From the NCBI RefSeq assembly GCF_000009765.2, contig NC_003155.5, positions 372,001 through 436,000 of the forward strand: a DNA stretch of 64,000 nucleotides, given 5' to 3'. The translations under genes and the position numbers were made by a program. The DNA is from Streptomyces avermitilis MA-4680 = NBRC 14893. GTDB taxonomy: Bacteria > Actinomycetota > Actinomycetes > Streptomycetales > Streptomycetaceae. Shown in pieces: positions 34,594-44,986 of this stretch. The notes beneath the pieces are model-generated. The model worked only from the letters and a program-made list of their open reading frames with translations. It had not been told where the DNA came from and ran no database searches. How positions within the stretch are numbered: position 1 is the first letter of the stretch; every line of letters begins with the position of its first letter.

Positions 34594-36870
34594 ATGAGCG
34601 AGGCCAACCCCCTCAAGCGAGCAGCACGGAAGATCACCAACAGCCTCCAGGACAACGGCGCCACGCCTGAGGAGGGCATCCCCGGCAGGCCCGGCCCGGA
34701 GTCTCCCTCCGTGGCGGAGCCGACGGAGCCGCGTGACCCGCTGCCGCCGAAGCCGGACCAGAGCGGCCCCGACACCGTGTCGCCCACCGGCCAGCCGACC
34801 GGCGCCGACCAGGCCCGAATGGCTCAGTCCGGCAGCTACCTGACGACCGCCCAGAGCACCCGCCTGTACGACACCGACCACTCGCTCAAGGCCGGGCCCC
34901 GTGGACCGGTCCTGCTGCAGGACCACCACCTGCGCGAGAAGGTCATGCACTTCGATCACGAGCGCATCCCGGAGCGCGTGGTCCACGCGCGGGGCGCGGC
35001 CGCGCACGGCGTGTTCCAGAGCTACGGTACGGCCGCCTCCGTGACCAAGGCCGCCTTCCTCTCCGAGGACAAGGAGACGCCGGTGTTCGTGCGGTTCTCC
35101 ACGGTGCTGGGATCGCGGGGCTCGTCCGACACCGTGCGGGACACCCGGGGCTTCGCGACCAAGTTCTACACCAGCGAGGGCGTCTTCGACCTGGTCGGTA
35201 ACAACATCCCGGTCTTTTTCATCCAGGACGCGATCAAGTTCCCGGACGTCATCCACGCGGGCAAGCCGCACCCGGACCGGGAGATCCCGCAGGCGCAGAG
35301 CGCGCACGACACGTTCTGGGACTTCGTCACCCTGCACACCGAAGCGACGCACCACACCCTGTGGAACATGTCCGACCGGGGCATCCCGCGCTCGTACCGA
35401 ATGATGGAGGGCTTCGGCGTCCACACGTTCCGCCTGGTCAACGCCGAGGGCGCCACGACGCTGGTGAAGTTCCACTGGAAGCCCAAATTGGGCGTGCACT
35501 CCCTGGTGTGGGAAGAGGCGCAGATCACCAACGGCGTCGACCCGGACTTCCACCGCCGGGACCTCGCCGACGCCATCGAGGCCGGCGCCCACCCGCAGTG
35601 GGAGCTGGGCATCCAGACCTTCCCCGACACCCCGGACCAGACCTTCGAGGGCATCGACCTGCTGGACCCGACAAACCTCGTGCCCGAGGAACTCGCTCCC
35701 GTGCAGCCGGTCGGCCTGCTGACCCTGATGCGCAACCCGTCGAACTTCTTCGCCGAGACCGAGCAGGTCGCCTTTCACGTCGGCCACCTCGTCCCGGGCG
35801 TCGACGTCACCGACGACCCCCTGCTCGCCGGGCGTCTGTTCTCCTACCTGGACACCCAGATCACCCGGCTGGGCGGCCCGAACTTCCCGCAGCTACCCAT
35901 CAACCGGCCGCACGCCCCGGTCAACGACATGCTGCGCGACGGCATGCACCAGACGGCCGTGCACCGGGGTGTGGCTCCCTACCGCCCCAATTCGCTCGAT
36001 GGCGGCTGTCCCTTCCTCGCGGGAGCGGACACCGGCGCGTTCGTCGAGACGCCCGTACGCGTGCCGGAGGCGGCGAAGGTCCGGGAGGCGCCCGAGTCGT
36101 TCGCGGACCACTTCAGCCAGCCGCGGCGGTTCTGGCTGAGCATGAGCCCGATCGAGCGCGAGCACATCATCGCCGCCTACACCTTCGAGCTCGGCAAGTG
36201 CTACGAGCAGGCCGTCAAGGAGCGAGCGCTACAGGTCCTGGCGAACATCGACCCGAACCTGTGCGCTGAAGTGGCCACCGGTCTCGGACTGCCGGCCCCC
36301 CAGCCGACCGTGCCCCTGGCCGAGGTCGAGGCCAGCCCCGCCCTCTCCCAGGTCGGCGGGACCTGGCCCACGGACGGCCGGGTCATCGGCATCGTCATCG
36401 GTCCGGACGGCGACCTGCGGGGCGTGAGCGCGGTGCGCGAGGCGGTCCTCGACGCGAGCATGGTCCCGCTGGTCGTCGCCCCGGCCGGAGGCGTTTTCGG
36501 CTCGGGTGAGGGCATGGTGACGGTCCAGCGCACCTACGCCACCGCGCGGTCTGTCGAGTTCGACGCGATTCTGCTGGCCGGGACACCGGGCGTGGGCGGC
36601 GACGCGTACGGCGCCCGTGACGCCAAGGCGTTCCCCGCCCCCGCGCAGCAGGCGACCGGTGACCCCCGCGTCGGACTGCTGGTGTCGGAGGCCTTTCGGC
36701 ACGGCAAGGCCGTCGGCGCGTGGGCCGGCGGCGAGGCGTTCCTCGAAGCATCCGGGGTGCCCCTCGACGCGCCGGGCGTGGTGGTCGGTGACTCAGGCAC
36801 CGGCGCCCTGGCGCAGCTCACCGGTCTGCTGGGCAAGCATCGCGCGTGGGACCGGTTCAGGGCTGTGTGA
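34594..36870 (+). CDS. katE: Large-subunit catalase HPII
   Basis: 758 residues, the size of HPII-type catalases, which detoxify hydrogen peroxide in the cytoplasm. The N-terminal extension is Pro-rich. The distal His131 is in [20 protein letters not shown], and the heme-ligand Tyr418 in [20 protein letters not shown]. The C-terminal 150 residues are the DJ-1/glutaminase-like domain of this subclass ([20 protein letters not shown] onward). The ATG has AGGAAG upstream. The gene is intact. Confidence 0.95.
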   Translation: MSEANPLKRAARKITNSLQDNGATPEEGIPGRPGPESPSVAEPTEPRDPLPPKPDQSGPDTVSPTGQPTGADQARMAQSGSYLTTAQSTRLYDTDHSLKAGPRGPVLLQDHHLREKVMHFDHERIPERVVHARGAAAHGVFQSYGTAASVTKAAFLSEDKETPVFVRFSTVLGSRGSSDTVRDTRGFATKFYTSEGVFDLVGNNIPVFFIQDAIKFPDVIHAGKPHPDREIPQAQSAHDTFWDFVTLHTEATHHTLWNMSDRGIPRSYRMMEGFGVHTFRLVNAEGATTLVKFHWKPKLGVHSLVWEEAQITNGVDPDFHRRDLADAIEAGAHPQWELGIQTFPDTPDQTFEGIDLLDPTNLVPEELAPVQPVGLLTLMRNPSNFFAETEQVAFHVGHLVPGVDVTDDPLLAGRLFSYLDTQITRLGGPNFPQLPINRPHAPVNDMLRDGMHQTAVHRGVAPYRPNSLDGGCPFLAGADTGAFVETPVRVPEAAKVREAPESFADHFSQPRRFWLSMSPIEREHIIAAYTFELGKCYEQAVKERALQVLANIDPNLCAEVATGLGLPAPQPTVPLAEVEASPALSQVGGTWPTDGRVIGIVIGPDGDLRGVSAVREAVLDASMVPLVVAPAGGVFGSGEGMVTVQRTYATARSVEFDAILLAGTPGVGGDAYGARDAKAFPAPAQQATGDPRVGLLVSEAFRHGKAVGAWAGGEAFLEASGVPLDAPGVVVGDSGTGALAQLTGLLGKHRAWDRFRAV

Positions 36871-36997
36871 GCGGTCCGCGTCCGAGCGGCCCGGCCGCCG
36901 TCCGGGTTTCGCACCCGACACGGCCGGGCTTTCGTACGCCGGGTCACGCCCCTTCCGCCGACGCCCGCCGCGCCGTCTCGTCACGCAAGGGATGACC

Positions 36998-37465
36998 ATG
37001 CAGACGTTCCTGCCCTTTCCCGACTTCGCCGCATCTGCCGCCGCGCTCGACCCGCGGCGCCTGGGCAAGCAGCGCGTCGAGGCGCTCCAGTTGCTGCGCG
37101 GTCTGATGGTTCCCGGCTACGGCTGGCGGCATCACCCGGCGGTGCGCATGTGGACAGGCTACGAGGAGGCACTGGTGCGCTACGGCCTGGAGGTCTGCTG
37201 CGTGTGGACGGCGGCCGGGCGCGCGGACACGTGCGCCGGCTCCCTGATGACCGACTTCACGGCCCACCGAGCCGATGTGGGCGTGCGTACGCAGGAGCGG
37301 CTTGCAGCGGACGGCGAGCTGCCACCGTGGCTGGGCAATCCCGCGTTCCACCGAAGTCATCGGTCGGCGCTGCGGCGCAAGGATCCGGGCTTCTACGCAC
37401 CCCTGTTCCCGGACGTCCCCGAGGACCTGCCCTACGTCTGGCCCGCCTCGGACCGGTCTCGCTAG
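36998..37465 (+). CDS. MSMEG_6728 / pyrimidine-dimer-glycosylase-like family protein
   Basis: 155 residues from the ATG at 36998; an ATG two codons upstream is possible. It begins MQTFLPFPDFAASAAALDPR and then RLGKQRVEALQLLRGL, followed by HPAVRMWTGYEEALVRYG and SHRSALRRKDPGFY. This matches the small actinobacterial family related to T4 endonuclease V-like glycosylases, but the repair activity has not been shown for most members. It follows katE by 127 bases and may belong to the same stress-response region. Confidence 0.8.
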   Translation: MQTFLPFPDFAASAAALDPRRLGKQRVEALQLLRGLMVPGYGWRHHPAVRMWTGYEEALVRYGLEVCCVWTAAGRADTCAGSLMTDFTAHRADVGVRTQERLAADGELPPWLGNPAFHRSHRSALRRKDPGFYAPLFPDVPEDLPYVWPASDRSR

Positions 37466-37829
37466 GTCGGACCGGTCTCGCTGGAAAAAGCGTCGAGCGG
37501 GGCGGCCCGTCAGGTGTCCATCAGTGCAGCGGCCTCCAGGGTTCTCGAAGAGCCTGCGGGGCGGCTCAGCGGTGGCGCCGCTCCCGGGCGTCGGCACCGA
37601 AGCCGTTGCGTCAGAGTCTGCTGACCAAGAGCGCCATCGTGCAGGAGGGGGGCCTGCGGCTCTCCCCTCCAGGGGAACGCTGTACGCACTCGCCGGAGCA
37701 GGCGTCAGTTGCGTCCTCGTCCTTGCGGAAGCCGGCGATATCGACGATCAACGCGGTCGGCCGGATAGCTTCCCGCATCGTCCCGCCAGACGGGCCCGCA
37801 CATGCGCCGGATCCCATGGACCGGTCGGT
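37466..37829. other. Intergenic stretch without recognisable gene
   Basis: Neither strand carries a family signature. The right part is the 3' flank of the phosphatase gene. Confidence 0.45.
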
Positions 37830-39953
37830 TCAACGCGAGTGGATGAGAAGCAACGCGATGTCGTCACTGCGGAACGCGGATTGCCGGGCGTGGTCGACCA
37901 GGCTGTCGGCGATGGCCTCCATGCTCAAAGTGTCGGCGTGAGCCAGTTGGTTGGCGAGGCTGTGGATGGCGTCCTCGATGTCGACGCCGGGTGCTTCGAT
38001 GAGTCCGTCGGTGTACAGCGCGAGCACGGTGCCGGGTGGCAGGGAGACTTCGGTGGTGGGGTATTCAGCTGCGGGGTCGATGCCGAGCAGGAGACCTGGC
38101 TGGAGGTGGAGGACTTCGACGTGGCCGTCTGGGTGGCGCAGGATCGGAGGTGGGTGGCCGGCGGTGGCCAGACAGGCGTGGTGGTGGGTCATGTCGAGGA
38201 CGATGTAGGTGCAGCTGGTGAACAGGCCGGAGTCGAGGTCGGTGAGTAGGCGGTTGGTGCGGGCGAGGACTTCGCCAGGGGCTGCGCCTGCGGTGGCGTG
38301 GACGGCGGTGCGGACCTGTCCCATGAGGGTGGCGGCCTGCACGTTGTGACCTTGGACGTCGCCGATAGCTGCAGCGGCAGTCGTCTCGTCGAGGCGGATG
38401 AGGTCGTAGAAGTCGCCGCCGATGCCCATGCCGCGGCTGGCGGGGAGGTAACGGGCGGCAACCTCGAGCCCGGGGATGCGCGGCAGGGTGTGGGGCAGCA
38501 GGCCGGCCTGGAGGTTGCGGGCGAGCTGATGTTTGGCGTCGTAGAGATGAGCGCGGTCCAGGGCCTGTGCGATCAGTCCGGCGAGGGCGGTGAGGACGGC
38601 GCGTTCTTGCGGGGTGAAGAGATGGGGCTGGTCGTAGGCGAGGACCAGGGAGCCGACAGCGCGGCCGGAGGTGATCAACGGCAGGAAAGCCCAAGAAGCC
38701 ATGCCGTCCTGGAGGACGGCGGCAGGGTGGGCCCGTTTCAGCTCCGCGAAGCTGGCGAAGAAGCAGGGGATGCCAGTAGTCAAGACATGCGCGGCGGGGG
38801 TGTCGGCGGTCAGGGGGGTGGCGTCGAAGCGGTCCATGAGGTCGGCGGTATAGCCGCGGTAGCCGATGATGTGCAGTCGGCCCTCCTGTGCGGTCATCAG
38901 GGCGAGGGCCCGCGCGCCGAAGGCGGCCAGGACCTGGTCGGCAACCCTGTTCACCACGTCGCATACGCGGACGGCTTCGGTGAGGGCGACAGCAAGATGC
39001 GTGAGGCTGTAGAGGGCGTTGGCCCGGCCCGGTTCAACGGGCGGCGCGGGGTGGACCAACCGCGGAGGGTCCGGGGTATGAGCCGACGGGTTGGGGACGA
39101 TGCGCACGCTGATGCCGGTGGCATCCGGGTAGAGGTGGAAGGACAGCCAGTGATCCGGTGGGCGCAGCGTAGTGAAGGACGTGGGTAGGCGGCTGAGCGC
39201 TGCGGATCGGTAGCGGTCTTCGGCGACGTGATTGTCCAGCCACGGCAGTGCCTCCCAGGGCCGCGCTCCCAGAAGGTCGAAAACACCGACGCCGAGGAGG
39301 TCTGCCGCGGCCGTGGTGATGAAGGTGATCCGGCCGTCGACATCCAGGGCGCAGCAGCCGTCGGGAAGACGCTCGGCGAAGCCGACCGCGGCCTGTGCCT
39401 CGTGGTGCCCGGCGGTACGGGTCTGCGACGGAGGCAGTATTCGCGGCTCGAGCCCGGGCACCACGGGGTGACCGCTGTTGGCGGCTTGCCGCATGATCAC
39501 GCCCAGTCGCTCGCAGACGCCGGCGATCGCATCACGCTCGTGCGAGCTCAACGTCGGTGGGTGCGAGGCGGGCCAGTGCAGCACCAGGCCGCCCCATACG
39601 GTCGGGCCGGTCGTGATCGGGGCGGCGGCCAGGGCGAAGGGGTGGGGCAGGACGAGCGCCAGTTTCGGGTAGCGGCGCGCCCGCTCCTCCTCGCTGCCGA
39701 TCCACACCAGGTGGCGCTCCCGTACGGCGTCGGCCACCGGGGTCGCAGCCTCCAGCGTCACCCGCGCCCACGGGACGGCGATCCGCCACGAGATTCCGCT
39801 CAGCACCGCCAGCTGCAGCGCGGGCTCGTCCGGCGACAGCAAGTAGATGGCGCTCAAGCTGGCGCCGCTCTCCCGCGCGAACTGGAGCAGGACGGACTCC
39901 AGTGCCTCCGGGCCGAAGCCCGCAGGGAAATCGGTGGACGCGGCGTCGGGCAC
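37830..39953 (-). CDS. Multi-sensor (GAF-PAS-GAF) SpoIIE-type phosphatase
   Basis: 707 residues if started at the GTG 39953, directly after the upstream gene; the frame is open to 40019. The domains in order are a GAF-like sensor (about 20-165), a PAS-like part (about 195-300, with PDGCCALDVDGRITFITTAA), a second GAF (about 330-475), and a PP2C/SpoIIE phosphatase (about 490-707). The phosphatase has ARNLQAGLLPHTLPRIPGLE, MGIGGDFYDLIRL, GDVQGHNVQAATLMGQVRTA, LATAGHPPPIL, YTDGLIE and the terminal SDDIALLLIHSR. It would dephosphorylate an anti-anti-sigma factor in response to signals. Confidence 0.9.
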   Translation of the reverse strand: MPDAASTDFPAGFGPEALESVLLQFARESGASLSAIYLLSPDEPALQLAVLSGISWRIAVPWARVTLEAATPVADAVRERHLVWIGSEEERARRYPKLALVLPHPFALAAAPITTGPTVWGGLVLHWPASHPPTLSSHERDAIAGVCERLGVIMRQAANSGHPVVPGLEPRILPPSQTRTAGHHEAQAAVGFAERLPDGCCALDVDGRITFITTAAADLLGVGVFDLLGARPWEALPWLDNHVAEDRYRSAALSRLPTSFTTLRPPDHWLSFHLYPDATGISVRIVPNPSAHTPDPPRLVHPAPPVEPGRANALYSLTHLAVALTEAVRVCDVVNRVADQVLAAFGARALALMTAQEGRLHIIGYRGYTADLMDRFDATPLTADTPAAHVLTTGIPCFFASFAELKRAHPAAVLQDGMASWAFLPLITSGRAVGSLVLAYDQPHLFTPQERAVLTALAGLIAQALDRAHLYDAKHQLARNLQAGLLPHTLPRIPGLEVAARYLPASRGMGIGGDFYDLIRLDETTAAAAIGDVQGHNVQAATLMGQVRTAVHATAGAAPGEVLARTNRLLTDLDSGLFTSCTYIVLDMTHHHACLATAGHPPPILRHPDGHVEVLHLQPGLLLGIDPAAEYPTTEVSLPPGTVLALYTDGLIEAPGVDIEDAIHSLANQLAHADTLSMEAIADSLVDHARQSAFRSDDIALLLIHSR

Positions 39954-39957
39954 GCTT

Positions 39958-40386
39958 TCACTTGCCTCTGCAAGCTCCGGATGGTGATCCCCGCACCCGC
40001 CCGAAGCGACTTCGAGCACCCTCTGCGCTGATGCCCAAGCCGGCGCCGATCTGCGCCCAGCCGGCCCCGGCCCGCCGGTCGGCCGGCACCGCCGAACGAA
40101 CTAGCCGACCGGCCAGTTCGGGCACCTGCGCCACAACAGCGCATTGACAGCCTCCGGGAACCCGCGCCCCGGGCAGATCGCTGCTCCCCTGCTGTGCCCC
40201 GGCCTGTATGCGGCTGACTAGCTCCGTTCCGACAAGCACCATCGCCCGCCGCTCCTCCGTCGCCGCCAGCCACCGCCGCCTGGCACGCCAGGCCGCCTGC
40301 CGGTACGCCGGGCAGCAGTACCGGCGTCCACGGCCGGACGACCGTGGCAACAGGATGCAACACCAACAGCACCGACCATCACTCAC
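39958..40386 (-). CDS. Small protein with Cys-rich N terminus and HTH-like C terminus
   Basis: About 142 residues from a GTG at 40386. The N terminus (CCWCCILLPRSSGRGRRYCC, then PAYRQAAWRARR) resembles the small zinc-knuckle motif CxxC...GRxxRYCSxACRQ found in Streptomyces proteins. The C terminus (RRAGAGWAQIGAGLGISAEG, then ARSRFGR) is a helix-turn-helix. Its stop lies 4 bases before the proposed start of the SpoIIE phosphatase, so the two are probably co-translated and the protein may regulate or partner the phosphatase. Confidence 0.6.
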   Translation of the reverse strand: MSDGRCCWCCILLPRSSGRGRRYCCPAYRQAAWRARRRWLAATEERRAMVLVGTELVSRIQAGAQQGSSDLPGARVPGGCQCAVVAQVPELAGRLVRSAVPADRRAGAGWAQIGAGLGISAEGARSRFGRVRGSPSGACRGK

Positions 40387-40821
40387 ATTCGGACAATACG
40401 CCCGCCAGGTGGTGACGTCACTCCGATGCCAGGACATGCGCAGAAGAAGACCGCTGACGAGCAGCCGCATGGTGGAGCGGTGTCGGCGACGACTGAAAAG
40501 TGGCTCAGCCACGATTCACGCGTCGCCGACATTCCTCGCCATTCGCAACGTCGCGGCCCATGAAGAAGCCGTGGAATGGTCTCGACAGGACGCTTTGGAA
40601 CACCTGACTGTTCTGTGCGTCAGCACTGTCCTGAGCGTCAGCGCACATTCGCACAACTAGAGGACGACACCTACCTGAGCCCGACCACGAGAACGGCCTC
40701 GAAAGCCACCCAGTCCGGCGGATGATGGACCTCGGGGCGATGTCGATGCGGAACTCGCCCGATGACTGTCACGCGGCGTGAACAGCTCCGGCGCGGTGGC
40801 GTGGCTGCCCTGGACGTATGA
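40387..40821. other. Intergenic stretch with an inverted repeat
   Basis: No gene was recognised. TGTCGGCGACG at 40481-40491 pairs with CGTCGCCGACA at 40521-40531, an 11-base perfect inverted repeat with a 29-base loop. It could be a hairpin or an operator for the divergent genes. Confidence 0.45.
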
Positions 40822-41530
40822 GTGGTCGCCGCGCTGCACTACGGCTCGGCCAAGGTGGGGCTCCTTCAGCAACTGGTGCGCGGCCAGGTCACCCCGCTGT
40901 GGCCGCCGACCGGTATCGCCCTGGCGAGCCCGCTCCTGGGCGGCCCGCGGGTCTGGCCCGGGATCGCGCTCGGCGCGCTCCTGGTCAACGTCTCCCTCGG
41001 GCCGTCGGTCTGGGCCGTGCTCGTGATCGTGTCGGGAAACACCCTCGCGCCCGTCTGCTCGTACATACTGCTCCGCCGCACGGGATTCCGTCTCGAATTG
41101 GACCGCTCGCGGGATGCGCTCGCGTTGATCTTTCTCGGTGCGTTCACCGGGATGCTGGTCAGCGCGACGACAGGCAGCGGGACCCTGGCCCACGCCGGCG
41201 TGCTGAGTGCCGACCAGTTCTGGCCGACATGGTCGGTCTGGTGTACCGGCGATGCGATGGGCGTACTGGTGGTGACGCCGGTCCTGCTCGTTTTGCGCTC
41301 AGCACACCGGCCGAAGGACGCTCCGCCTACCCGTTGGGTGGAGGGGCTGCTGCTCCTCGCAGCCACCTCCTACATCGGTTTCCTGGAGACCGGCAGCACA
41401 CCCCTCAGGTTCCTCGGCTTCCCGAGCCGATCTGGGCGGCCTTCCGCTTCCAACGGGCCGGGGCAGCGCCCTGCGCCCTGGCCGTGTCGACCTTCGCAGT
41501 CATCGTGGCCTGTCTACTCACAGCGACTGC
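40822..41530 (+). pseudogene. MASE1-domain membrane sensor, frameshifted
   Basis: The first frame (HYGSAKVGLLQQLVRGQVTP, then LWPPTGIALASPLLGGPRVW, and MLVSATTGSGTLAHAG) is a MASE1 membrane sensor with several helices. The match moves to another frame near 41410 (IWAAFRFQRAGAAPCALAVS, then TFAVIVA), so there is a frameshift. After about 41520 the sequence belongs to a different protein. The original kinase, phosphatase or cyclase output domain is missing, and a stop precedes the apparent start. Confidence 0.7.
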
Positions 41531-42658
41531 CGGCTACTGGGTCCTCGGTCGAGGGACGCCCCGTCCGAACGGCACGTGGGCCATGGGCGCGCTCCTTGGC
41601 TCGTTCGCCCTAATCTTCGCCACCTACGCCCCGCTGTTCGAGAACGCCGTTGAGGGCGTCGTGCCGCACGTCGCCCGGCTGATGAGCAACTGCGCTTCCC
41701 TGGCCGCCGCCACGGCGGTCCTGGCCGTCTCGTTCCAGCTCAACCTGGAACCCGCGGAAGCGCAACGGCGAGTCCGCCCGCGTCTCGTCCTCTTCGCCAC
41801 GTCCGCCCTCGGCATGACCGTGCTGTTCACGTACGAGCAGATGACGCATCGCTCTCCGCAGGTGTATGCGCTCTACCTGCTCCTTTTCATCTCCTACCTC
41901 GGTTTCGCCATCGTCGACTTCCTGGTGCAGGCCGTAAGCCAGTCGAGGTCGACCCGCCGCAGCAGCGTCCGGATAGGTCTGCGCATGGCGGCAGCAGGGT
42001 GCGCCTTCACACTCGTCTACGCGGTGTACAAGCTGACGGTCCTCATCTCCCTGGGCCTGGGCTTCCACCTGGTGTCCGACCATTCGGGGTGTTCGTCGCT
42101 CGTGTCTACGCCGTGCGTCTTCAGCGTGACGTCTCCGGCGCTCGCCGCCCTGCTGATCTGCGTCGGTCGCACACTGACGGCTGTCGTCTACCCGGTCAGC
42201 CAGGCCCGACGTCGCCGCTGGGAGGCACAATCCTTCGAAGCCCTCGGTCCTCTCTGGCAAGACCTGTCCGCCGCAATGCCGAATATCGACCCGGACTTTA
42301 CGAGGCCGCTTCGAACGACTCCGACTTCCTGCTCCAACGTAGGGTGATCGAGATCAACGACGGCATCCTCGCCCTTCGGCCGTACCGGTCCCGCATGGTG
42401 CAGGAGCTGGCCCAGAATGCGTTCGACGCTGTAACAGAGGCGGGAGCTGCAACGGTCGAGGCGGCTGTCGTGAAGGCAGCGATGACCGCTTCAAAGGCTG
42501 GCCGGTACGCCAAAAAGCTTGCCCTGCCGTCGGCGGAGGCAGCTTCCCGCAAGGACCTCCGTGCGGACACGGAGTGGCTCCTCCTGGTGGCCGACGCCTA
42601 CGCGCACCGGGTTGGGCGTGTCGCCGATGACAGTCAGCCAGAGCCGGTCGGAGCCTGA
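41531..42658 (+). pseudogene. MAB_1171c-like membrane protein, 5' truncated and frameshifted
   Basis: The region reads NGTWAMGALLGSFALIFATY, LYLLLFISYLGFAIVDFLVQ, FTLVYAVYKLTVLISLGLG, then RRRWEAQSFEALGPLWQDLS in one frame, and LQRRVIEINDGILALRPYRS in another after a shift near 42300. Membrane helices followed by LxPLW and (Y/L)RRVIEIxDGxLALRPY are characteristic of the MAB_1171c-like putative transporter family in Streptomyces. The N terminus is replaced by the MASE1 remnant, producing one chimeric open frame. Confidence 0.7.
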
Positions 42659-42814
42659 TGGCATGACCGACCCGACTCAGCTTGTTACTTAACCTCTGGC
42701 TTCGAACGGTGCGTCGCACAGGGTCACTCACCTGGGCATTCGCCGGACAGGCGGGCGGCCCCCGCATGAGCATGCGTTCCGTCACAGAACCGCACTCATA
42801 CGAAGGCCGCAGAG

Positions 42815-44212
42815 GTGAGTCTGCTGCATCACGATGCCCGGCACGAGGCGTTCGACTTCACGTCCCACTTTCGGGAGGACCTCTACACATGTCTGACCCG
42901 GCGCGGTGACACGCTGTTCGAGCTGTGCGACGCGATGCTCTGCGAGGACGGCCCGGTGACCTCGCCGGTCGATCTGACGCTGCTGGCCGAACACCGGCGT
43001 GGGCACGGCGCGTTGTACGACGCGCTCAACCAGGGCCGCATCGACGCGGTCAGGCTGCGCAAGGCGCTGGCCATGCTGCCGCAGCCCAAGGCCGCCGACG
43101 GGCGCCTGGTCCTGGCCGTCGATGTCTCCGCGTGGCTGCGTCCCGACGCGCCGTGCAGCCCGGACCGGCTGTTCTGTCATGTCTCCGGACGCTCGGGACG
43201 CTCCTCGGACCAGTTCATCCCCGGCTGGCCGTACTCGTTCGTCGCCGCGCTGGAGACCGCTCGGACGTCGTGGTGCCAACTGCTGGACGCGGTCCGGCTC
43301 GGCCCCGACGACGATGTCGCCGAGGTCACCGCCGCCCAGGTCCGCCGTGTTGTCACTGACCTGATCGGCCAAGGACAGTGGGAGGACGGTGACGATGACA
43401 TCCTGGTCGTCTTCGACGCCGGCTACGACGCCCCGCGCATGGCCTACCTCCTCGACAGCCTGCCCGTCGAGGTGCTGGGACGGATGCGTGCGGACCGTGT
43501 CATGCGACGGCCGGCACCTTCGCCCAAGGAGTACGCCGTGTCCTATCCCCAGGGCGGGCGACCGCCGAAGCACGGCAAGGAGTTCCGCTTCGCCAGGCCC
43601 GATACGTGGGGCGATCCTGACGCGGAGACGGTGCAGGTCACCGACCGCTACGGCGCCGCGAAGGCGATGGCCTGGGACCGTATCCAGCCCCGGCTCACCA
43701 CCCGCAGCGCGTGGATCGACCATGACAGCGAACTCCCCATCATCGAGGGCACCCTGATCCGCCTCCAGGTCGACCATCTGCCCGGCGGCGGCGACCCACT
43801 GCCCGTCTGGCTGTGGTCCTCCAAGACCGGCATGACCAGCACAGACGTCGACCTGCGGTGGCAAGCGTTCTTGAGGCGCTTCGATCTTGAACATACTTTC
43901 CGTTTTGTAAAGCAGACGCTCGGCTGGACCCGTCCAAGACTCCGTACTCCCGAGGCCGCAGACCGGTGGACGTGGCTCGTGATCGCGGCGCATACCCAGC
44001 TCCGGCTCACCCCGGCCCGCGTTCGCCGGGGGTTCAGGAACCTCCGCCCCCACCTGCACAGTCCAGCCCGTGCACCCAAACCCTCAACTCCTGGTTTGAC
44101 CACCACCGCCCCGGCGTTGTTCAGCAGCTGCCGGGTCGCGGCGGCGGCCTCGTCCGGGCCGCGGACGACAGTGCCCGCTGCGGGGCCCCGGCCGCGGTCG
44201 CGAGCATCCTGA
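42815..44212 (+). CDS. Streptomyces DDE transposase, C-terminally altered
   Basis: 465 residues, with a complete 5' part absent from the relative at 20170. It contains LVLAVDVSAWLRPDAPCSPD with the first Asp, VVFDAGYDAPRMAYLLDSLP with the second, and FLRRFDLEHTFRFVKQTLGW with the Glu. Compared with the other copy it lacks 21 residues after TQLRL; the deletion lies between two CCGGCTC repeats. From about 44090 the sequence is foreign (antisense to an ATP-grasp remnant). The family is one often annotated as NF041680 in Streptomyces. Activity is doubtful. Confidence 0.8.
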   Translation: MSLLHHDARHEAFDFTSHFREDLYTCLTRRGDTLFELCDAMLCEDGPVTSPVDLTLLAEHRRGHGALYDALNQGRIDAVRLRKALAMLPQPKAADGRLVLAVDVSAWLRPDAPCSPDRLFCHVSGRSGRSSDQFIPGWPYSFVAALETARTSWCQLLDAVRLGPDDDVAEVTAAQVRRVVTDLIGQGQWEDGDDDILVVFDAGYDAPRMAYLLDSLPVEVLGRMRADRVMRRPAPSPKEYAVSYPQGGRPPKHGKEFRFARPDTWGDPDAETVQVTDRYGAAKAMAWDRIQPRLTTRSAWIDHDSELPIIEGTLIRLQVDHLPGGGDPLPVWLWSSKTGMTSTDVDLRWQAFLRRFDLEHTFRFVKQTLGWTRPRLRTPEAADRWTWLVIAAHTQLRLTPARVRRGFRNLRPHLHSPARAPKPSTPGLTTTAPALFSSCRVAAAASSGPRTTVPAAGPRPRSRAS

Positions 44213-44400
44213 ACACCGTGTAGTTGTTGACGAGTTCGCCGCCGCCTGCCCAAGGAGATCGGCACCGAGCAGCTTCTCCGAGAGGCCGAGGGCCGTGGCG
44301 AGGCGGCGACGGACGCGGACGGCCACAGCGCCCACACTTCCTCGACGGCCCGAGCGCCGCACGAGAGTCACCGGCGACCTCGAATCCCGCCTTGAGTCCT
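44095..44400 (-). pseudogene. ATP-grasp-like protein remnant
   Basis: Pieces in different frames give ATALGLSEKLLGADLLGQ, ELVNNYTVFRMLATAAG, then GPAAGTVVRGPDEAAAATRQ and LLNNAGAVVVKPG. The last part resembles the pre-lysine block of an ATP-grasp domain. At least two frameshifts and a junction with the transposase at about 44090 are present. Confidence 0.4.
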
Positions 44401-44986
44401 ACGGCGTATCCGCCGTCGGCCCGCCCAATCTCCACACCGCACAACGCCGCCTGCTGGGCCGAGGCTGACGGGCGGCAGCCAGACGAGCGGACCGGGTTAC
44501 ACCACCTGAGGGATCTGACCCGGATCCAGGGCGCAGGGTCGTTTAGCGGATGCGGAAATAATCCGTACGGTCATCTAGTCAGAATCACACCACCAGGTGA
44601 TCCGTTCAGTGGTGGGTCGACGAAGTCCCGGGCGAGTTTCCGACGCTCTCCCCAACGCTTCGCTTACCTGATTACATGCACTCTGAGCTGCGCATATTAT
44701 TGATCATTTACTCAGGCGGTGGTGCGTAATCGCACGCCCTGTGATTCCGCCGGACGGGCTCCCGTGCACCTCTGATGCAACAGACGGTAAGCCTCAAGGG
44801 TACGCCAGAAGGTGATATACCTCTGGGCGATGGGGGCGCGGGGATCGGGGGATTCACGTATGCGCGGTTGTATTCACTTCTGGCACGGTCATGCCCGCAA
44901 GTAATCAAGCCTGCGCAATTTCTATCACTATCTGATCCACTGTTATACCGCGCCGCACTAACCCGCGGCGCCGGGGGGAGTTCATC
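44401..44986. other. Upstream region of the exopolysaccharide operon
   Basis: No gene was recognised. The composition is less GC-rich from about 44560 to 44970, with TATTATTGATCATTTACTC near 44695 and ATCAAGCCTGCGCAATTTC near 44905. That suits a regulatory region for the operon starting at 44987. No specific operator was identified. Confidence 0.5.
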
